A stretch of 64,000 bases of DNA, from assembly GCF_000497245.1 (NCBI RefSeq), contig NZ_AWTC01000002.1, forward strand, positions 124,001-188,000. Reading direction: 5' to 3'. Below the pieces are notes generated by a model, which searched no databases, had not been told where the DNA came from, and saw only the letters and a program-made list of their open reading frames with translations. A program made the position numbers and the translations under genes. The stretch comes from Sporolactobacillus laevolacticus DSM 442 (GTDB lineage Bacteria; Bacillota; Bacilli; Bacillales; Sporolactobacillaceae). Shown piece by piece: positions 1 through 9,265 of this stretch; the first letter of the stretch is position 1, and each line of letters starts with the position of its first letter.

Positions 1-4
1 ACTG

Positions 5-80
5 CTCCTCCTTGTCTCAAGCGCCGTCATCCTTTATCACGTGCTTCTAGAATATATGAGACGTTTGCAAAATCTATGAC
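5..80 (-). promoter_or_regulatory. Sigma-E-like promoter and RBS of a gene beyond the left edge (probably spoVM)
   Basis: On the minus strand GTCATAGA (73-80) and CATATATT (51-58) are separated by 14 bases. The second matches the sigma-E -10 consensus CATACAnT at most positions. A strong SD, AAGGAGGAG (5-13), ends four bases before the window edge, so a start codon should lie immediately outside. In B. subtilis the gene after thiN is spoVM, a 26-codon sigma-E-dependent gene; that identity is inference from synteny, because no coding sequence is visible here. Confidence 0.55.
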
Positions 81-94
81 CGGAAATAGACAAG

Positions 95-736
95 TTAGTC
101 ACTGCAACGCATCATTAATAGATATCCCTGTGAAAAGGTGACGGCAAGGATATCCTCCTCAGCTTCATTGCTGATGCAGAGACTTGATCCCATCGGCAGA
201 ACAGCCTCTTGAAGCGGGTACTTCACACCAGACAATGTCAGCCCAGCCACTTTTTCAGTAAAAGCAAGAAATGAAAGATATCGGTAATCTGGATTCTTCT
301 GTATATGATATGCGCCCGGTGTGAGTAAAGTGATACAGTTTTTCTGATCGACGATCGCAAGTTCCGTCTTCAAATCAACTGCTTTCATCAGCAACTGCAC
401 ACTGGCCAGAGCATGATCCTGGCGTCCGCCGGTCACTCCAAACAACAGACAGCGTTCAGGATTTTGGCTTAATGCCCAGTCAAGAGCCAGTTCGAGATCT
501 GTCTTGTCCTTCTCTGCAGGATATTTATAAAGGCGGAGTCCGAGTTTGGCAACGTCTTCTTTTTCGTTGTCAGATAAGGAATCAAAATCACCAAAAGCAC
601 GAATGGGACGGATCTGATTATTCATCAGCACAATGGTTCCATGATCTGCACCAATCCATTGATAATCGCAATATTCAGGAGATCTGAGATCAGGTAAAAG
701 GCTTTCCGGACCGCCAGCTACAATTGCCAGCTTCAT
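95..736 (-). CDS. thiN: Thiamine pyrophosphokinase
   Basis: 213 residues, normal length for the ThiN family, which transfers pyrophosphate from ATP to thiamine to give the cofactor TPP in the cytoplasm. The N-terminus MKLAIVAGG, the acidic stretch FGDFDSLS (about residues 48-55) and the KDKTDLELAL motif (about 77-86) are the family's substrate and metal-binding signatures, followed by GVTGGRQDH. The ATG has a GGAGGGTGA SD. It is the last gene of the rqcH-to-thiN block. In B. subtilis rpe lies between rsgA and thiN; here only about 50 bases separate them and rpe is absent. Confidence 0.93.
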   Translation of the reverse strand: MKLAIVAGGPESLLPDLRSPEYCDYQWIGADHGTIVLMNNQIRPIRAFGDFDSLSDNEKEDVAKLGLRLYKYPAEKDKTDLELALDWALSQNPERCLLFGVTGGRQDHALASVQLLMKAVDLKTELAIVDQKNCITLLTPGAYHIQKNPDYRYLSFLAFTEKVAGLTLSGVKYPLQEAVLPMGSSLCISNEAEEDILAVTFSQGYLLMMRCSD

Positions 737-787
737 ATGAATTCACCCTCCATTCTTAGATCACAGTTAGCAACTTGGTACTGATGA

Positions 788-1669
788 CTAATACTTTTTC
801 CTCTGACTAATCTCTTGAAAGAATAGTTGATAATGCTTGTAACGTCCCTGATCAATTCTGCCTTCCGCCAATGCTTCTTTCACTTTGCAGTCAGGTTCCG
901 CTAGATGCGTACATCCTCTGAAACGGCAGCTCTCACGATAATCATTGAATTCAGGAAAACATCTCTCCAGGTCAGCCAGAGTCATGTCCGGCAATTCTAA
1001 TGAACTGAATCCTGGTGTATCGGCAACATAACCATTGAGAGCGATTGGAAGCAATTCAACATGACGGGTGGTATGTTTCCCCCGCCCCAATGACTGTGAG
1101 ATGGCTTGGGTATCAATGTTTAATGATTGATCAAGGCTATTTAGAAGTGAAGATTTCCCCACTCCTGATTGTCCGGTAATAACACTGATCCGGTTTTCCA
1201 TGTGTTCCTTGAGCATCGCTATACCTTCTTTTTTCAGGCTGGACGTGACCAAAATCGGATACCCTATTTTTGCGTAGGTAGTGAGCCGATCGTGAAAAGA
1301 TTCTGCTTCCTCATGTGTCAGCAGATCCCATTTTGTCAAACAGATTAATGGCTCAATATGGTACGCTTCCATTTGAACGAGAAAACGATCAAGCAAATGA
1401 CTGTCAAAAGCAGGCTCAGCCACTGAAAAAACAAGGATGGCCTGATCTATATTAGCAATCGGCGGACGCTTCAAGGCATTTTTTCGTTCTTTTATTGATA
1501 AAATGTAGCCGTCCGTCGGTTTCTTTGCCTCATAACTGACATGATCCCCTACCAGCGGACTGACGCCCCGCTTTCGAAAAACACCTCTTGCTCGGCACTG
1601 AATCTGTTTTTCGCCGTCCTTGACATAATAAAATCCACTTAGTGCCTTAACAATCGTTCCTTCCAACAT
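788..1669 (-). CDS. rsgA: Ribosome small-subunit-dependent GTPase RsgA
   Basis: 293 residues. RsgA is a circularly permuted GTPase that checks late 30S subunit maturation. An N-terminal OB fold (residues 1-70) precedes the GTPase domain, in which the G4-like motif LTKWD comes before the P-loop GQSGVGKSS (about 166-174) and DTPGF, the order diagnostic of permutation. A C-terminal zinc knuckle is seen in CRFRGCTH and the following Cys (about 248-261). The ATG follows an AAGGAGTT SD. It sits 33 bases after prkC, as in B. subtilis, where the PrkC kinase is reported to phosphorylate this GTPase. Confidence 0.95.
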   Translation of the reverse strand: MLEGTIVKALSGFYYVKDGEKQIQCRARGVFRKRGVSPLVGDHVSYEAKKPTDGYILSIKERKNALKRPPIANIDQAILVFSVAEPAFDSHLLDRFLVQMEAYHIEPLICLTKWDLLTHEEAESFHDRLTTYAKIGYPILVTSSLKKEGIAMLKEHMENRISVITGQSGVGKSSLLNSLDQSLNIDTQAISQSLGRGKHTTRHVELLPIALNGYVADTPGFSSLELPDMTLADLERCFPEFNDYRESCRFRGCTHLAEPDCKVKEALAEGRIDQGRYKHYQLFFQEISQRKKY

Positions 1670-1702
1670 GTTTGAACTCCTTAATGAAGGCTATGCTCCG
1701 TT

Positions 1703-3682
1703 TCAATCCGGATAGTTGACCGTTCCGGTTTTCTGTTCTACTCCATCAATTAATACCCTGTAGGAACCACTCTCATTCGGGTTGATTGTAAAAGGAATTG
1801 TATATGTTTTCGTTGCTGTTAGTTCTTCGTCAGCAAAAACCGAGTTGTCATGATTTGCATCGGTATAATAAATTTGCACGTGAATCGGTGTATTGCCCTC
1901 ACTGGAGTCGCCTGGCGCGCCGTGGTCACCAGGGTAAACAACCTTTATCGGCTGATCAATCTCTTTAGGTTTAGGGGCGCTGCCTTTGGACAAAGTAACG
2001 ATGATCGTTGATCCCTTCTCTACTTGACTTCCGGCAGCAGGATCTTGATCGAGCACACTACCTTTTTCGACATCATCCGAATAGTCACCGACTGAAAAAT
2101 CTGCAGTCAGCTCCTGAGACTTCAGCAATTTGTTCACATCATTCTTGGTCATTCCTTTTAAATCGGGAACCGTTACTTGAGGATTTCCTGTGCTGTATGT
2201 CAGCTCCAGAATCGTATCCGCCGGCACAACTTTTGTTCCGGCAGCTGGATTTTGATGAATAATTTCATCCGTCGTTTTAGAAGACTCTTGTTCATGCCAG
2301 ACGACATCCTTGAATCCAGCATCCTTAATAGCGCTTGTAACCGTGTCGCGACTATAGCCGACATAGTTGTCCAAAGTAACCTTTTTTGATCCTTTACTGA
2401 CAACTAAAGTGACTTCAGCGCCTTCCTTAACTTCGGCGCCTGCTTCAGGAGTCTGGCTGATCACGTTCTCTTTAGCTACTGAGTTGCTGACCCGATCCGT
2501 GCGAACAACTTTCAAATTTTGATCGGTCAGCGCTTGTTTTGCAACCTGATACGTCTTGCCTGTGACATCAGGTACCTGAACATTTGATACATAAAAAAGT
2601 TTTGGCAGCATTGTCATGCCGAGAATTAGCCCTGCGGTGATTAACAAAATTAAGATGCCGGAGATCGTCAGCCATTTTTTTGCTTTCGATTTTTTCGTTT
2701 TTTTCCCCTTCTCCGGGTCTTCAGAAATTGCAGCCTTCTCTTGAACTGACTTGTCATTATTCTGCTGATAATGAGCAACTGGTGCCATTTTTATTGTTTT
2801 TTCATCGTCAGGTGACTCGTCCTCATTCTGAGGGTCAGCAAATATCAGCCTTTCCTCATTCGCTCTTTCTGGATCCAAAGCGGTGAGCAAATCTTCATAC
2901 ATATCAGTTACGTTATCATATCGATCAGCAGGATTTTTAGCCAGGGCACGAATCACGGCATTTTCAACAGATTGAGGAATATCTTCCCGAAAATCACGTG
3001 GGAAAGGCATCGGAGCACTAAGGTGTTTTAGCGCCACAGTTACAGGTGAAGTACCTGGAAAGGGCAGCTTCCCGGTTAACAGTTCGAACATCACAATACC
3101 GATTGCGTATATGTCGGACTTGACCGTTGCTTTCCCGCCCCTCGCTTGCTCAGGTGATAGATAATGAGCTGATCCCATAATGGAACGGGTATATGTGATG
3201 GTTGCCCCACTCACAGCAAGTGCAATGCCGAAGTCTGTGACTTTTACATGCTCAGTTTCATCAATTAAAATATTTTGCGGTTTAATGTCACGATGAACGA
3301 TTCCACGCTTATGTGCATGCGTGATCGCAAGCAAAATCTGTTTCATGATATGTATTGATTCATTAATTGAAATAGGTGAATAATCTTTAATAAATTCTTT
3401 TAAAGTCATGCCTTCGATATATTCCATGACAATGTAATAACAGTCTTCTTCTCCAATATCGTATATAGCGACAATATTCGGATGCGACAAGCTTGCAACA
3501 GATTCGGCTTCCCGATGAAAACGGCGCACGAATTCTTCATCATCTGCCAGTTCCGGCCTGAGCGTTTTCACCGCAACAATCCGGTCAAGAATCAGATCTT
3601 TCGCTTTATAAACGACTGCCATTCCGCCTTCTCCAAGACGTGACAAAATTTGATATCTCCCGCCGACTCTTTTTCCAATCAT
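1703..3682 (-). CDS. prkC: PASTA-domain Ser/Thr protein kinase PrkC
   Basis: 659 residues, membrane-anchored Hanks-type kinase responding to muropeptides or lipid II. Kinase domain about 10-270: glycine loop GEGGMAVVYKA, catalytic HRDIKPQNI, DFG in VTDFGIA. A Lys-rich juxtamembrane stretch precedes one transmembrane helix (about 340-362). Three extracellular PASTA repeats follow, beginning near VQVPDVTGK, VTLDNYVGY and VTVPDLKGM. A further C-terminal segment of about 85 residues after SKGSAPKP resembles an immunoglobulin-like cap. The start overlaps the prpC stop by four bases (ATGA), so kinase and phosphatase are translationally coupled. Confidence 0.96.
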   Translation of the reverse strand: MIGKRVGGRYQILSRLGEGGMAVVYKAKDLILDRIVAVKTLRPELADDEEFVRRFHREAESVASLSHPNIVAIYDIGEEDCYYIVMEYIEGMTLKEFIKDYSPISINESIHIMKQILLAITHAHKRGIVHRDIKPQNILIDETEHVKVTDFGIALAVSGATITYTRSIMGSAHYLSPEQARGGKATVKSDIYAIGIVMFELLTGKLPFPGTSPVTVALKHLSAPMPFPRDFREDIPQSVENAVIRALAKNPADRYDNVTDMYEDLLTALDPERANEERLIFADPQNEDESPDDEKTIKMAPVAHYQQNNDKSVQEKAAISEDPEKGKKTKKSKAKKWLTISGILILLITAGLILGMTMLPKLFYVSNVQVPDVTGKTYQVAKQALTDQNLKVVRTDRVSNSVAKENVISQTPEAGAEVKEGAEVTLVVSKGSKKVTLDNYVGYSRDTVTSAIKDAGFKDVVWHEQESSKTTDEIIHQNPAAGTKVVPADTILELTYSTGNPQVTVPDLKGMTKNDVNKLLKSQELTADFSVGDYSDDVEKGSVLDQDPAAGSQVEKGSTIIVTLSKGSAPKPKEIDQPIKVVYPGDHGAPGDSSEGNTPIHVQIYYTDANHDNSVFADEELTATKTYTIPFTINPNESGSYRVLIDGVEQKTGTVNYPD

Positions 3683-4428
3683 TGTTTTTCACCACCACCA
3701 TCTTGAGAGATAATGATCACCGAAATATTATCCTCACCACCCGCGTGGTTTGCCTCATTGATCATTTTCTCCGTTTTTTCATGTAAACCTGTTGCTTCTT
3801 CCATAATCTCACTTAACTTTTCACCAGAGAGCTTATTGGTTAATCCATCAGAACAAATAAGAAGATGTGATCCTTTTGACCAGTCAAAAACAGACGTATC
3901 CAATGCAATGGTTGGTTCTGTCCCCAGCGCCCGCATGAGAACATGTTTTTTCGGATGAATTTCTGCATCTTCCTTGGAAATTTGCCCGGATTTTAACAGT
4001 TCATTGACCAGGGTGTGATCTTCTGATATTTGCCTTGCGGTGCTACCTTGATTCCATATGTATACTCGGCTGTCGCCGACAGTGGAAACCACGACAAAAT
4101 CATTTGTACAAAAAGCCGCTGCGAAGGTCGTTCCCATTCCTCTGCATGCTTCATGGGTTCCGGAGTATTCATAAATACGCAAGTTGATACTTCGCACAAG
4201 ATGATTCAGCCATGATTCTGCTTCATCTCTAGTTGGGGTTCCCGAACGTTCAGCCCACTTTGCTGATGAGAGATCCACAGCCATTCTGCTAGCGATCTCG
4301 CCAGCCGCATGCCCTCCCATCCCGTCGGCAACAATGCCAAGCAGGCAGTTTTCCCCGAAAAAAACGCCAACACTATCTTCATTGTGATCCCTGACTTTCC
4401 CCGGATCGGTACAATATGTGGATTCCAT
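3679..4428 (-). CDS. prpC: PP2C-family Ser/Thr phosphatase PrpC/Stp
   Basis: 249 residues of a PPM/PP2C metal-dependent phosphatase that reverses PrkC phosphorylation. Metal-ligand motifs are visible: RDHNEDS near the N-terminus, VADGMGGHAAGE (about 33-44), GDSRVY, ICSDGLTN and GGEDNIS near the C-terminus. I place the start at the ATG preceded by AAAGGAGTG; an upstream in-frame TTG lies inside that SD. The gene is 23 bases from rsmB and overlaps prkC by four bases. Confidence 0.95.
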   Translation of the reverse strand: MESTYCTDPGKVRDHNEDSVGVFFGENCLLGIVADGMGGHAAGEIASRMAVDLSSAKWAERSGTPTRDEAESWLNHLVRSINLRIYEYSGTHEACRGMGTTFAAAFCTNDFVVVSTVGDSRVYIWNQGSTARQISEDHTLVNELLKSGQISKEDAEIHPKKHVLMRALGTEPTIALDTSVFDWSKGSHLLICSDGLTNKLSGEKLSEIMEEATGLHEKTEKMINEANHAGGEDNISVIIISQDGGGEKQ

Positions 4429-4451
4429 TTTTCGCACTCCTTTCAAGAGGA

Positions 4452-5816
4452 TCAGTCCGTTGCATCATTCATACGTTCAAGACAGCAAATGAAAAAACCA
4501 TCCGTGTCAAATTGATACGGCATAATCTGCACCATGCCAGGACGATAGAAGGATTGATCATGCGTCAGCACACTAGGAATTCTTTCTGAAAAAGTCGGTT
4601 CTACTCGATACTCCTTATGTGTGGATAAAAATCGTTCGATTTGTCGCTCATTCTCTTCTTTATGAATCGTGCAAGTACTGTAAATCAGCCAGCCGCCTGG
4701 TTTAACAAGTGATGCTGCTTCTTCCAAAATCATTTTTTGAATCGGAATGAGTCCGCAAATGTCTTCAGCGTTCTTCATCCATTTAATTTCAGGCTTTCGC
4801 CTGATAACGCCCAATCCTGAACACGGCACATCAAGAAGAACGCGGTCAAAAGCTGCATCACCAAACGTGTCACGTGCCGACCGTGCATCCATGGCGATTG
4901 TTTTTACATTTGAGAGTCCAAGTCTTTCTGCAGCATGATCGATTAATTGCGTTTTATGCGGATGCAAATCGAGGGCAATGATTTTACCTTTGTTTCTCAT
5001 CCGTTCGCCAAGATGCGTCGTTTTTCCACCGGGGCCGGCGCAGGCATCAAGCACCGTCATATGATCTTGGGGTGCGACGACATCAGCCACAAGCATGGAA
5101 CTTTCATCCTGAACCGTGAACCGCCCTTCCGCGAACGCTCGAGTAGCCGTCACATTCCCGCTCTCCACGATCAAACAGTCCTTGGAAAGTGCTCCATTTT
5201 TCGTTTGAATTCCTTCATTCTCTAGCCGATTGGCCAATTCCTGTCTGGATTCCATGAGCTGATTTACACGAATAGTGACATGCGGCGCCCGATTATTCGC
5301 TTCAGCAATCTGAAGAGCAATAGCTTTGTCCCATTGCTCTTCCCACAGACTTAGAAGCCATTCAGGATGACTGTACTGAATGGAAAACCGCTTGCTTTCG
5401 ATAATAGATGGTCCCAATTCCGGCTGCCCTTCACGGAGAAACCTACGGAGCACGCCATTAACAAATCCTGCTATACCCCGATGACCTCTTCTTTTTGCGA
5501 TATCCACCGCTTCATTCACCAATGCGTGATCAGGAATTCGATCAAGGTACGTGCGTTGATAAAAAGAAAGCAGCAGAAGCATTTTAACCCAGTCATCCAT
5601 CTTTCTTTTTTCGCCGACTAATGCTGTTAAAAAATAGTCCAAGGTTAGCTTGTGCTGCAATACCCCATAAACAATGGTTGTAACCAAGCCTTTATCTTTA
5701 TCGGACAATCGACTCGCAATCAATGTTTCATTTAGAGCAATCTGGCTGTAGGCATGCTTTTTCGTTACTAACAGTAAGACATCCAGGGCGGTTTCGCGCG
5801 CCGATGGCTGATTCAT
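4452..5816 (-). CDS. rsmB: 16S rRNA (cytosine-967-C5)-methyltransferase RsmB
   Basis: 454 residues, usual length. An N-terminal NusB-like RNA-binding domain (about 1-140) is followed by a SAM-dependent RNA m5C methyltransferase. Visible motifs are the SAM loop DACAGPGGKTTHL, LDVPCSGLGV carrying one catalytic Cys, and the YSTCTIHKEEN motif carrying the second. The start overlaps the fmt stop by four bases (ATGA), the conserved fmt-rsmB arrangement. Confidence 0.95.
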   Translation of the reverse strand: MNQPSARETALDVLLLVTKKHAYSQIALNETLIASRLSDKDKGLVTTIVYGVLQHKLTLDYFLTALVGEKRKMDDWVKMLLLLSFYQRTYLDRIPDHALVNEAVDIAKRRGHRGIAGFVNGVLRRFLREGQPELGPSIIESKRFSIQYSHPEWLLSLWEEQWDKAIALQIAEANNRAPHVTIRVNQLMESRQELANRLENEGIQTKNGALSKDCLIVESGNVTATRAFAEGRFTVQDESSMLVADVVAPQDHMTVLDACAGPGGKTTHLGERMRNKGKIIALDLHPHKTQLIDHAAERLGLSNVKTIAMDARSARDTFGDAAFDRVLLDVPCSGLGVIRRKPEIKWMKNAEDICGLIPIQKMILEEAASLVKPGGWLIYSTCTIHKEENERQIERFLSTHKEYRVEPTFSERIPSVLTHDQSFYRPGMVQIMPYQFDTDGFFICCLERMNDATD

Positions 5817-6757
5817 GATTTGCCCCCCAAGACGATACCTTTATCCAGCGTTTTTCCACGCAGAAAATCAGCAGCACGCATCCGTTTTTTCCCGGCAGGT
5901 TGACATTCTGTCACTTTGATGACTTGTCCTCCACCTGTTGCCACGAAAAATCCATCATCATCTTTACCGATAATCGTGCCCGGTTGTTCATGAGTTTCCT
6001 GACTTGTTAATTCTGCGGCATAGATTTTAAATACATCGCCAGTAAGATACGTAAATGCGCCTGGAAATGGATTTAATCCCCGAATCAAATTGCGAACGTC
6101 AGAGGCTTGGTTCACCCACTGAATTTCTTCATCCTGATGCTGAATGCTTGGCGCAAATGTCGCCTCGGCTTCATTTTGCACAACAGGTGTCAAGCTTCCA
6201 GCTGCAAGCTGGGGTAATGTTTCCATTAATAATTTGCTGCCCGCCGCACTCAGTTTGTCATGAAGACTTCCAAACGTATCTTGTTCATCGATCGGAACAC
6301 GGACTTGAGTCAGAATATCTCCGGCATCTAGCTTCTTCACCATGTACATGATTGTTACGCCCGATTCCGACTTGCCATCAATAATCGCTTGCTGGATCGG
6401 CGCTGCGCCTCGATAGTCCGGCAATAAAGAAGCATGCACATTGACACATCCTAAAGCTGGTCCTTTCAGAAGCGACTCTGGTAAGATCTGTCCGTAAGCT
6501 GCCGTAACTAAGAGATCAGCCTCGAAGTCCAGTATTTCCTGTACTGCTTCCGGTTTGCGTACTTTCTCCGGTTGAAGAACCGGGATATTATATTTTTCAG
6601 CTAGTGATTTAACCGGTGGCGGTGTCATTTTATGTTTTCTACCCTTGGGACGATCCGGTTGAGTCACAACACAGACTACTTCATAACTTGGGTCATTTAA
6701 TAAATTTTGGAGAACAGGAACAGCAAAATCCGGTGTTCCCATAAAAGCGATTTTCAT
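5813..6757 (-). CDS. fmt: Methionyl-tRNA formyltransferase
   Basis: 314 residues. It formylates initiator Met-tRNA using 10-formyl-THF. The formyltransferase domain begins MKIAFMGTPDFAVPVL; the catalytic region includes NVHASLLPDYRGAAPIQ (Asn, His about residues 107-109) and the D in KKLDAGDIL. The C-terminal tRNA-binding domain starts near residue 205. SD is AAGAGGATG. The peptide deformylase gene def, its usual partner between priA and fmt, is missing: the 87-base gap holds an inverted repeat instead. Confidence 0.96.
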   Translation of the reverse strand: MKIAFMGTPDFAVPVLQNLLNDPSYEVVCVVTQPDRPKGRKHKMTPPPVKSLAEKYNIPVLQPEKVRKPEAVQEILDFEADLLVTAAYGQILPESLLKGPALGCVNVHASLLPDYRGAAPIQQAIIDGKSESGVTIMYMVKKLDAGDILTQVRVPIDEQDTFGSLHDKLSAAGSKLLMETLPQLAAGSLTPVVQNEAEATFAPSIQHQDEEIQWVNQASDVRNLIRGLNPFPGAFTYLTGDVFKIYAAELTSQETHEQPGTIIGKDDDGFFVATGGGQVIKVTECQPAGKKRMRAADFLRGKTLDKGIVLGGKS

Positions 6758-6794
6758 TCAATCATCCTCTTAACTTGAATCCCAATTTAGAGCC

Positions 6795-6837
6795 TGTTCG
6801 AAAGCGAGGGAACGTTCCTTCCGCATGCATTCGAACA
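6795..6837. repeat. 43-bp inverted-repeat element with TGTTCGAA ends
   Basis: TGTTCGAA (6795-6802) and TTCGAACA (6830-6837) are perfect inverted ends. Flanking GAG and CTC pair further out across two unpaired bases. The interior contains the palindrome GGAACGTTCC. The same eight-base ends close the 144-bp element at 14319-14462. It fills the priA-fmt gap where def is normally found. There is no U-tract, so it is not an obvious terminator. Confidence 0.6.
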
Positions 6838-6844
6838 CCCTCTA

Positions 6845-9265
6845 TTACATTAACACAACGGGATTGAGATCTATGGATACCTGCAAGCTGTCTTTACCAG
6901 ACTCTTGAAAGTGCTGCATAATTTTCTGCAGTACCGGTATTAGAGCAGGTTCTCTTTTGTATTTTACCATGCACTGATAGCGATATCTATCTTTAATCTT
7001 TGAGATGGCGGGCACGACCGGGCCATAGACCAATGACGCCTCCGACAGGTTTTTTTTCAGAATTGATACAATTCGTTCCGCAGCATCCGCTGCTTTCGCA
7101 GGTTCTGAATGTGTAAGGCTAATGAGTGCCAGATAAAAAAATGGAGGATAACCCCCGCGGTGGCGAAGTTCCATTTCTTGTTGATAGAAGCCTTCATAAT
7201 CATGACGTGCTGCATCAGATACAGCATAATGGTCAGGTGTGTAGCTCTGAATAACGACCTCACCAGGAAGCCTATGTCTTCCCGCACGTCCAGATACTTG
7301 CGTGATGAGTTGAAACGTTTTTTCCGATGCGCGAAAATCTGGAAGATGCAATAATGAATCTGCCGCAAGCACGCCAACGAGCGTGACTTTTGGAAAGTCC
7401 AGTCCCTTTGCGATCATTTGTGTACCGAGCAGGATATCCGCTTTTTCATCGCCAAATTGACGCAGCAATTTCTCGTGACTCCCTTTTTGTCTCGTTGTAT
7501 CAACATCCATGCGAATCACACGAGCTTCAGGCAACAGACGATTAAGCTCAGCTTCCACCTTTTGCGTGCCTGTCCCAAAAAAGCGCATTGCATCACTGCC
7601 GCAAGTCGGACAGGTATCCGGCGCCTTTTGCTCATAACCGCAATAATGGCACTTTAATAGATGATGTGCACGGTGATATGTCAATGAAATATCGCAATGC
7701 GGGCATTTCACGACTGTTCCACAAGACCGGCACATGACAAAGGTAGAGTAACCGCGCCGATTGAGAAACAGTACTGTCTGTTCCTTCTTTTGCAAACGGT
7801 CTTTTAATTTTTCCAGAAGCAGCCGTGAAAAGACCGAATGATTTCCTTCACGCATTTCTTCCCGAAGATCAACAACTTGAACAGATGGCAGCGGACGTCG
7901 GTTCACTCGCTCCTTCAAAGTCAGTAATGTGTAGACTTTCTTGCGTGCGCGAGCAAATGACTCGAGTGAAGGCGTAGCGCTGCCAAGAACAACCGGACAG
8001 TGATGAATCTTCGCACGGTGAATAGCCACATCACGAGCGTGATAACGCGGCGTATCTTCCTGTTTGTAACTGGATTCATGCTCTTCATCGATGATGATCA
8101 GACCTATTTTTTTAAAAGGTGCGAAAACTGCGGATCTTGCACCGACAGCAACTTGCACTTTTCCCTCACGAATTTTACGCCATTCATCATACTTTTCACC
8201 TCGACTCAGTCCGCTGTGCATCACGGCGACTCGATCGCCAAAACGTCCTTTAAATCGAAGGACCATTTGCGGAGTCAATGAAATCTCGGGAACAAGCACA
8301 ATCGCTTGTTTTTCCAGCTCAAGTACCCGTTGAATCGCTTGCAAATAGATTTCTGTTTTCCCACTGCCGGTAACGCCATGGCAAAGAAAGACGCGATGCT
8401 CACCTGTGTTCATGGACTGCATAATCGGCGCGAGTGCTTTATGCTGTTCATCCGTTAAGTCAAGAGGCTGGGTTTGCTGTACATAATTTGCGTACGGATC
8501 ACGAAATTGTTCAATCTGTTCTAAACGCAGCAACGATTTATCTGCTAATCGGGTGATTGCCTCTCTACTCAACCCGTTTTGAACAAGTGCGTTCATCGTC
8601 GGTTTGTATGATGCATCTTCCGATTTACCGATAAACAGGTTAAGCACTTCTTTTTGACGTTTTGCCCGATCACTCAGTTGTGATACTTCCTCTTTCAGAC
8701 GTTCCGATGATACAGCAGCAGATACTGTAATTACTTTTTTTGCATTTGCCTGATTTTGGACGAGCTGGTGAATGGAAAGCAATCCTTTTTTTAACATCCG
8801 ATTAATCCTTTTTAATAGCTCAGGATTGTTCTTCGTTATTTCTGTCCAACTTAACTGTCTTCCCGTTTCAAAAATCTTTGCCAACTCAGGATCTTCTGCT
8901 TTCAGCTGTTCAGATTCCTCAACTTGCAGCATTTTTTTATACTCGGCTTTCATTGCTGCAGGAAGCATTGCCTGGAATGCAGTTACGGTTGCACAAAGTG
9001 TCGCCTCTGCTAACCAGAGTCCGACATCGAGCAATTCTTGTGTAAGAACTGGAGCATGATCTTCTATTGAGTCGATAGCCCTCAGCTGTTTAAACTCAGA
9101 TTGTTCCTTCAACCCCGTTACAAAACCAAGTCGACGCGTTCTGCCGAACGGAACAGTTACACGCATACCTGGTTGGATAACTTCATCTAAATAGTCCGGG
9201 ATTCGGTAATCAAATGGTTTGTTCACAGGATTTGCAGGTATGTCTATATATACTTCAGCGATCAC
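6845..9265 (-). CDS. priA: Primosomal replication-restart helicase PriA
   Basis: 806 residues, typical length. It reloads the replisome at stalled forks. The N-terminal DNA-binding domain begins MIAEVYIDIPAN. Helicase motifs include Walker A GVTGSGKTEIY (about 299-309), DEEHESSYKQ (motif II) and LGSATPSLES (motif III). Paired-Cys zinc motifs are seen in CRSCGTVVKCPHC, CHYCG and CPTCG, and the C-terminal helicase lobe includes GTQMIAKGLDFP. The start is GTG and overlaps the coaBC stop (GTGA), so the two genes are coupled. Confidence 0.96.
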   Translation of the reverse strand: MIAEVYIDIPANPVNKPFDYRIPDYLDEVIQPGMRVTVPFGRTRRLGFVTGLKEQSEFKQLRAIDSIEDHAPVLTQELLDVGLWLAEATLCATVTAFQAMLPAAMKAEYKKMLQVEESEQLKAEDPELAKIFETGRQLSWTEITKNNPELLKRINRMLKKGLLSIHQLVQNQANAKKVITVSAAVSSERLKEEVSQLSDRAKRQKEVLNLFIGKSEDASYKPTMNALVQNGLSREAITRLADKSLLRLEQIEQFRDPYANYVQQTQPLDLTDEQHKALAPIMQSMNTGEHRVFLCHGVTGSGKTEIYLQAIQRVLELEKQAIVLVPEISLTPQMVLRFKGRFGDRVAVMHSGLSRGEKYDEWRKIREGKVQVAVGARSAVFAPFKKIGLIIIDEEHESSYKQEDTPRYHARDVAIHRAKIHHCPVVLGSATPSLESFARARKKVYTLLTLKERVNRRPLPSVQVVDLREEMREGNHSVFSRLLLEKLKDRLQKKEQTVLFLNRRGYSTFVMCRSCGTVVKCPHCDISLTYHRAHHLLKCHYCGYEQKAPDTCPTCGSDAMRFFGTGTQKVEAELNRLLPEARVIRMDVDTTRQKGSHEKLLRQFGDEKADILLGTQMIAKGLDFPKVTLVGVLAADSLLHLPDFRASEKTFQLITQVSGRAGRHRLPGEVVIQSYTPDHYAVSDAARHDYEGFYQQEMELRHRGGYPPFFYLALISLTHSEPAKAADAAERIVSILKKNLSEASLVYGPVVPAISKIKDRYRYQCMVKYKREPALIPVLQKIMQHFQESGKDSLQVSIDLNPVVLM

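Noticed and set aside
6055-6351. Plus-strand ORFs opposite fmt, priA, carB, ileS and other long genes
   Set aside because: They lie wholly inside well-identified genes on the other strand, lack SD sequences and show no family features.
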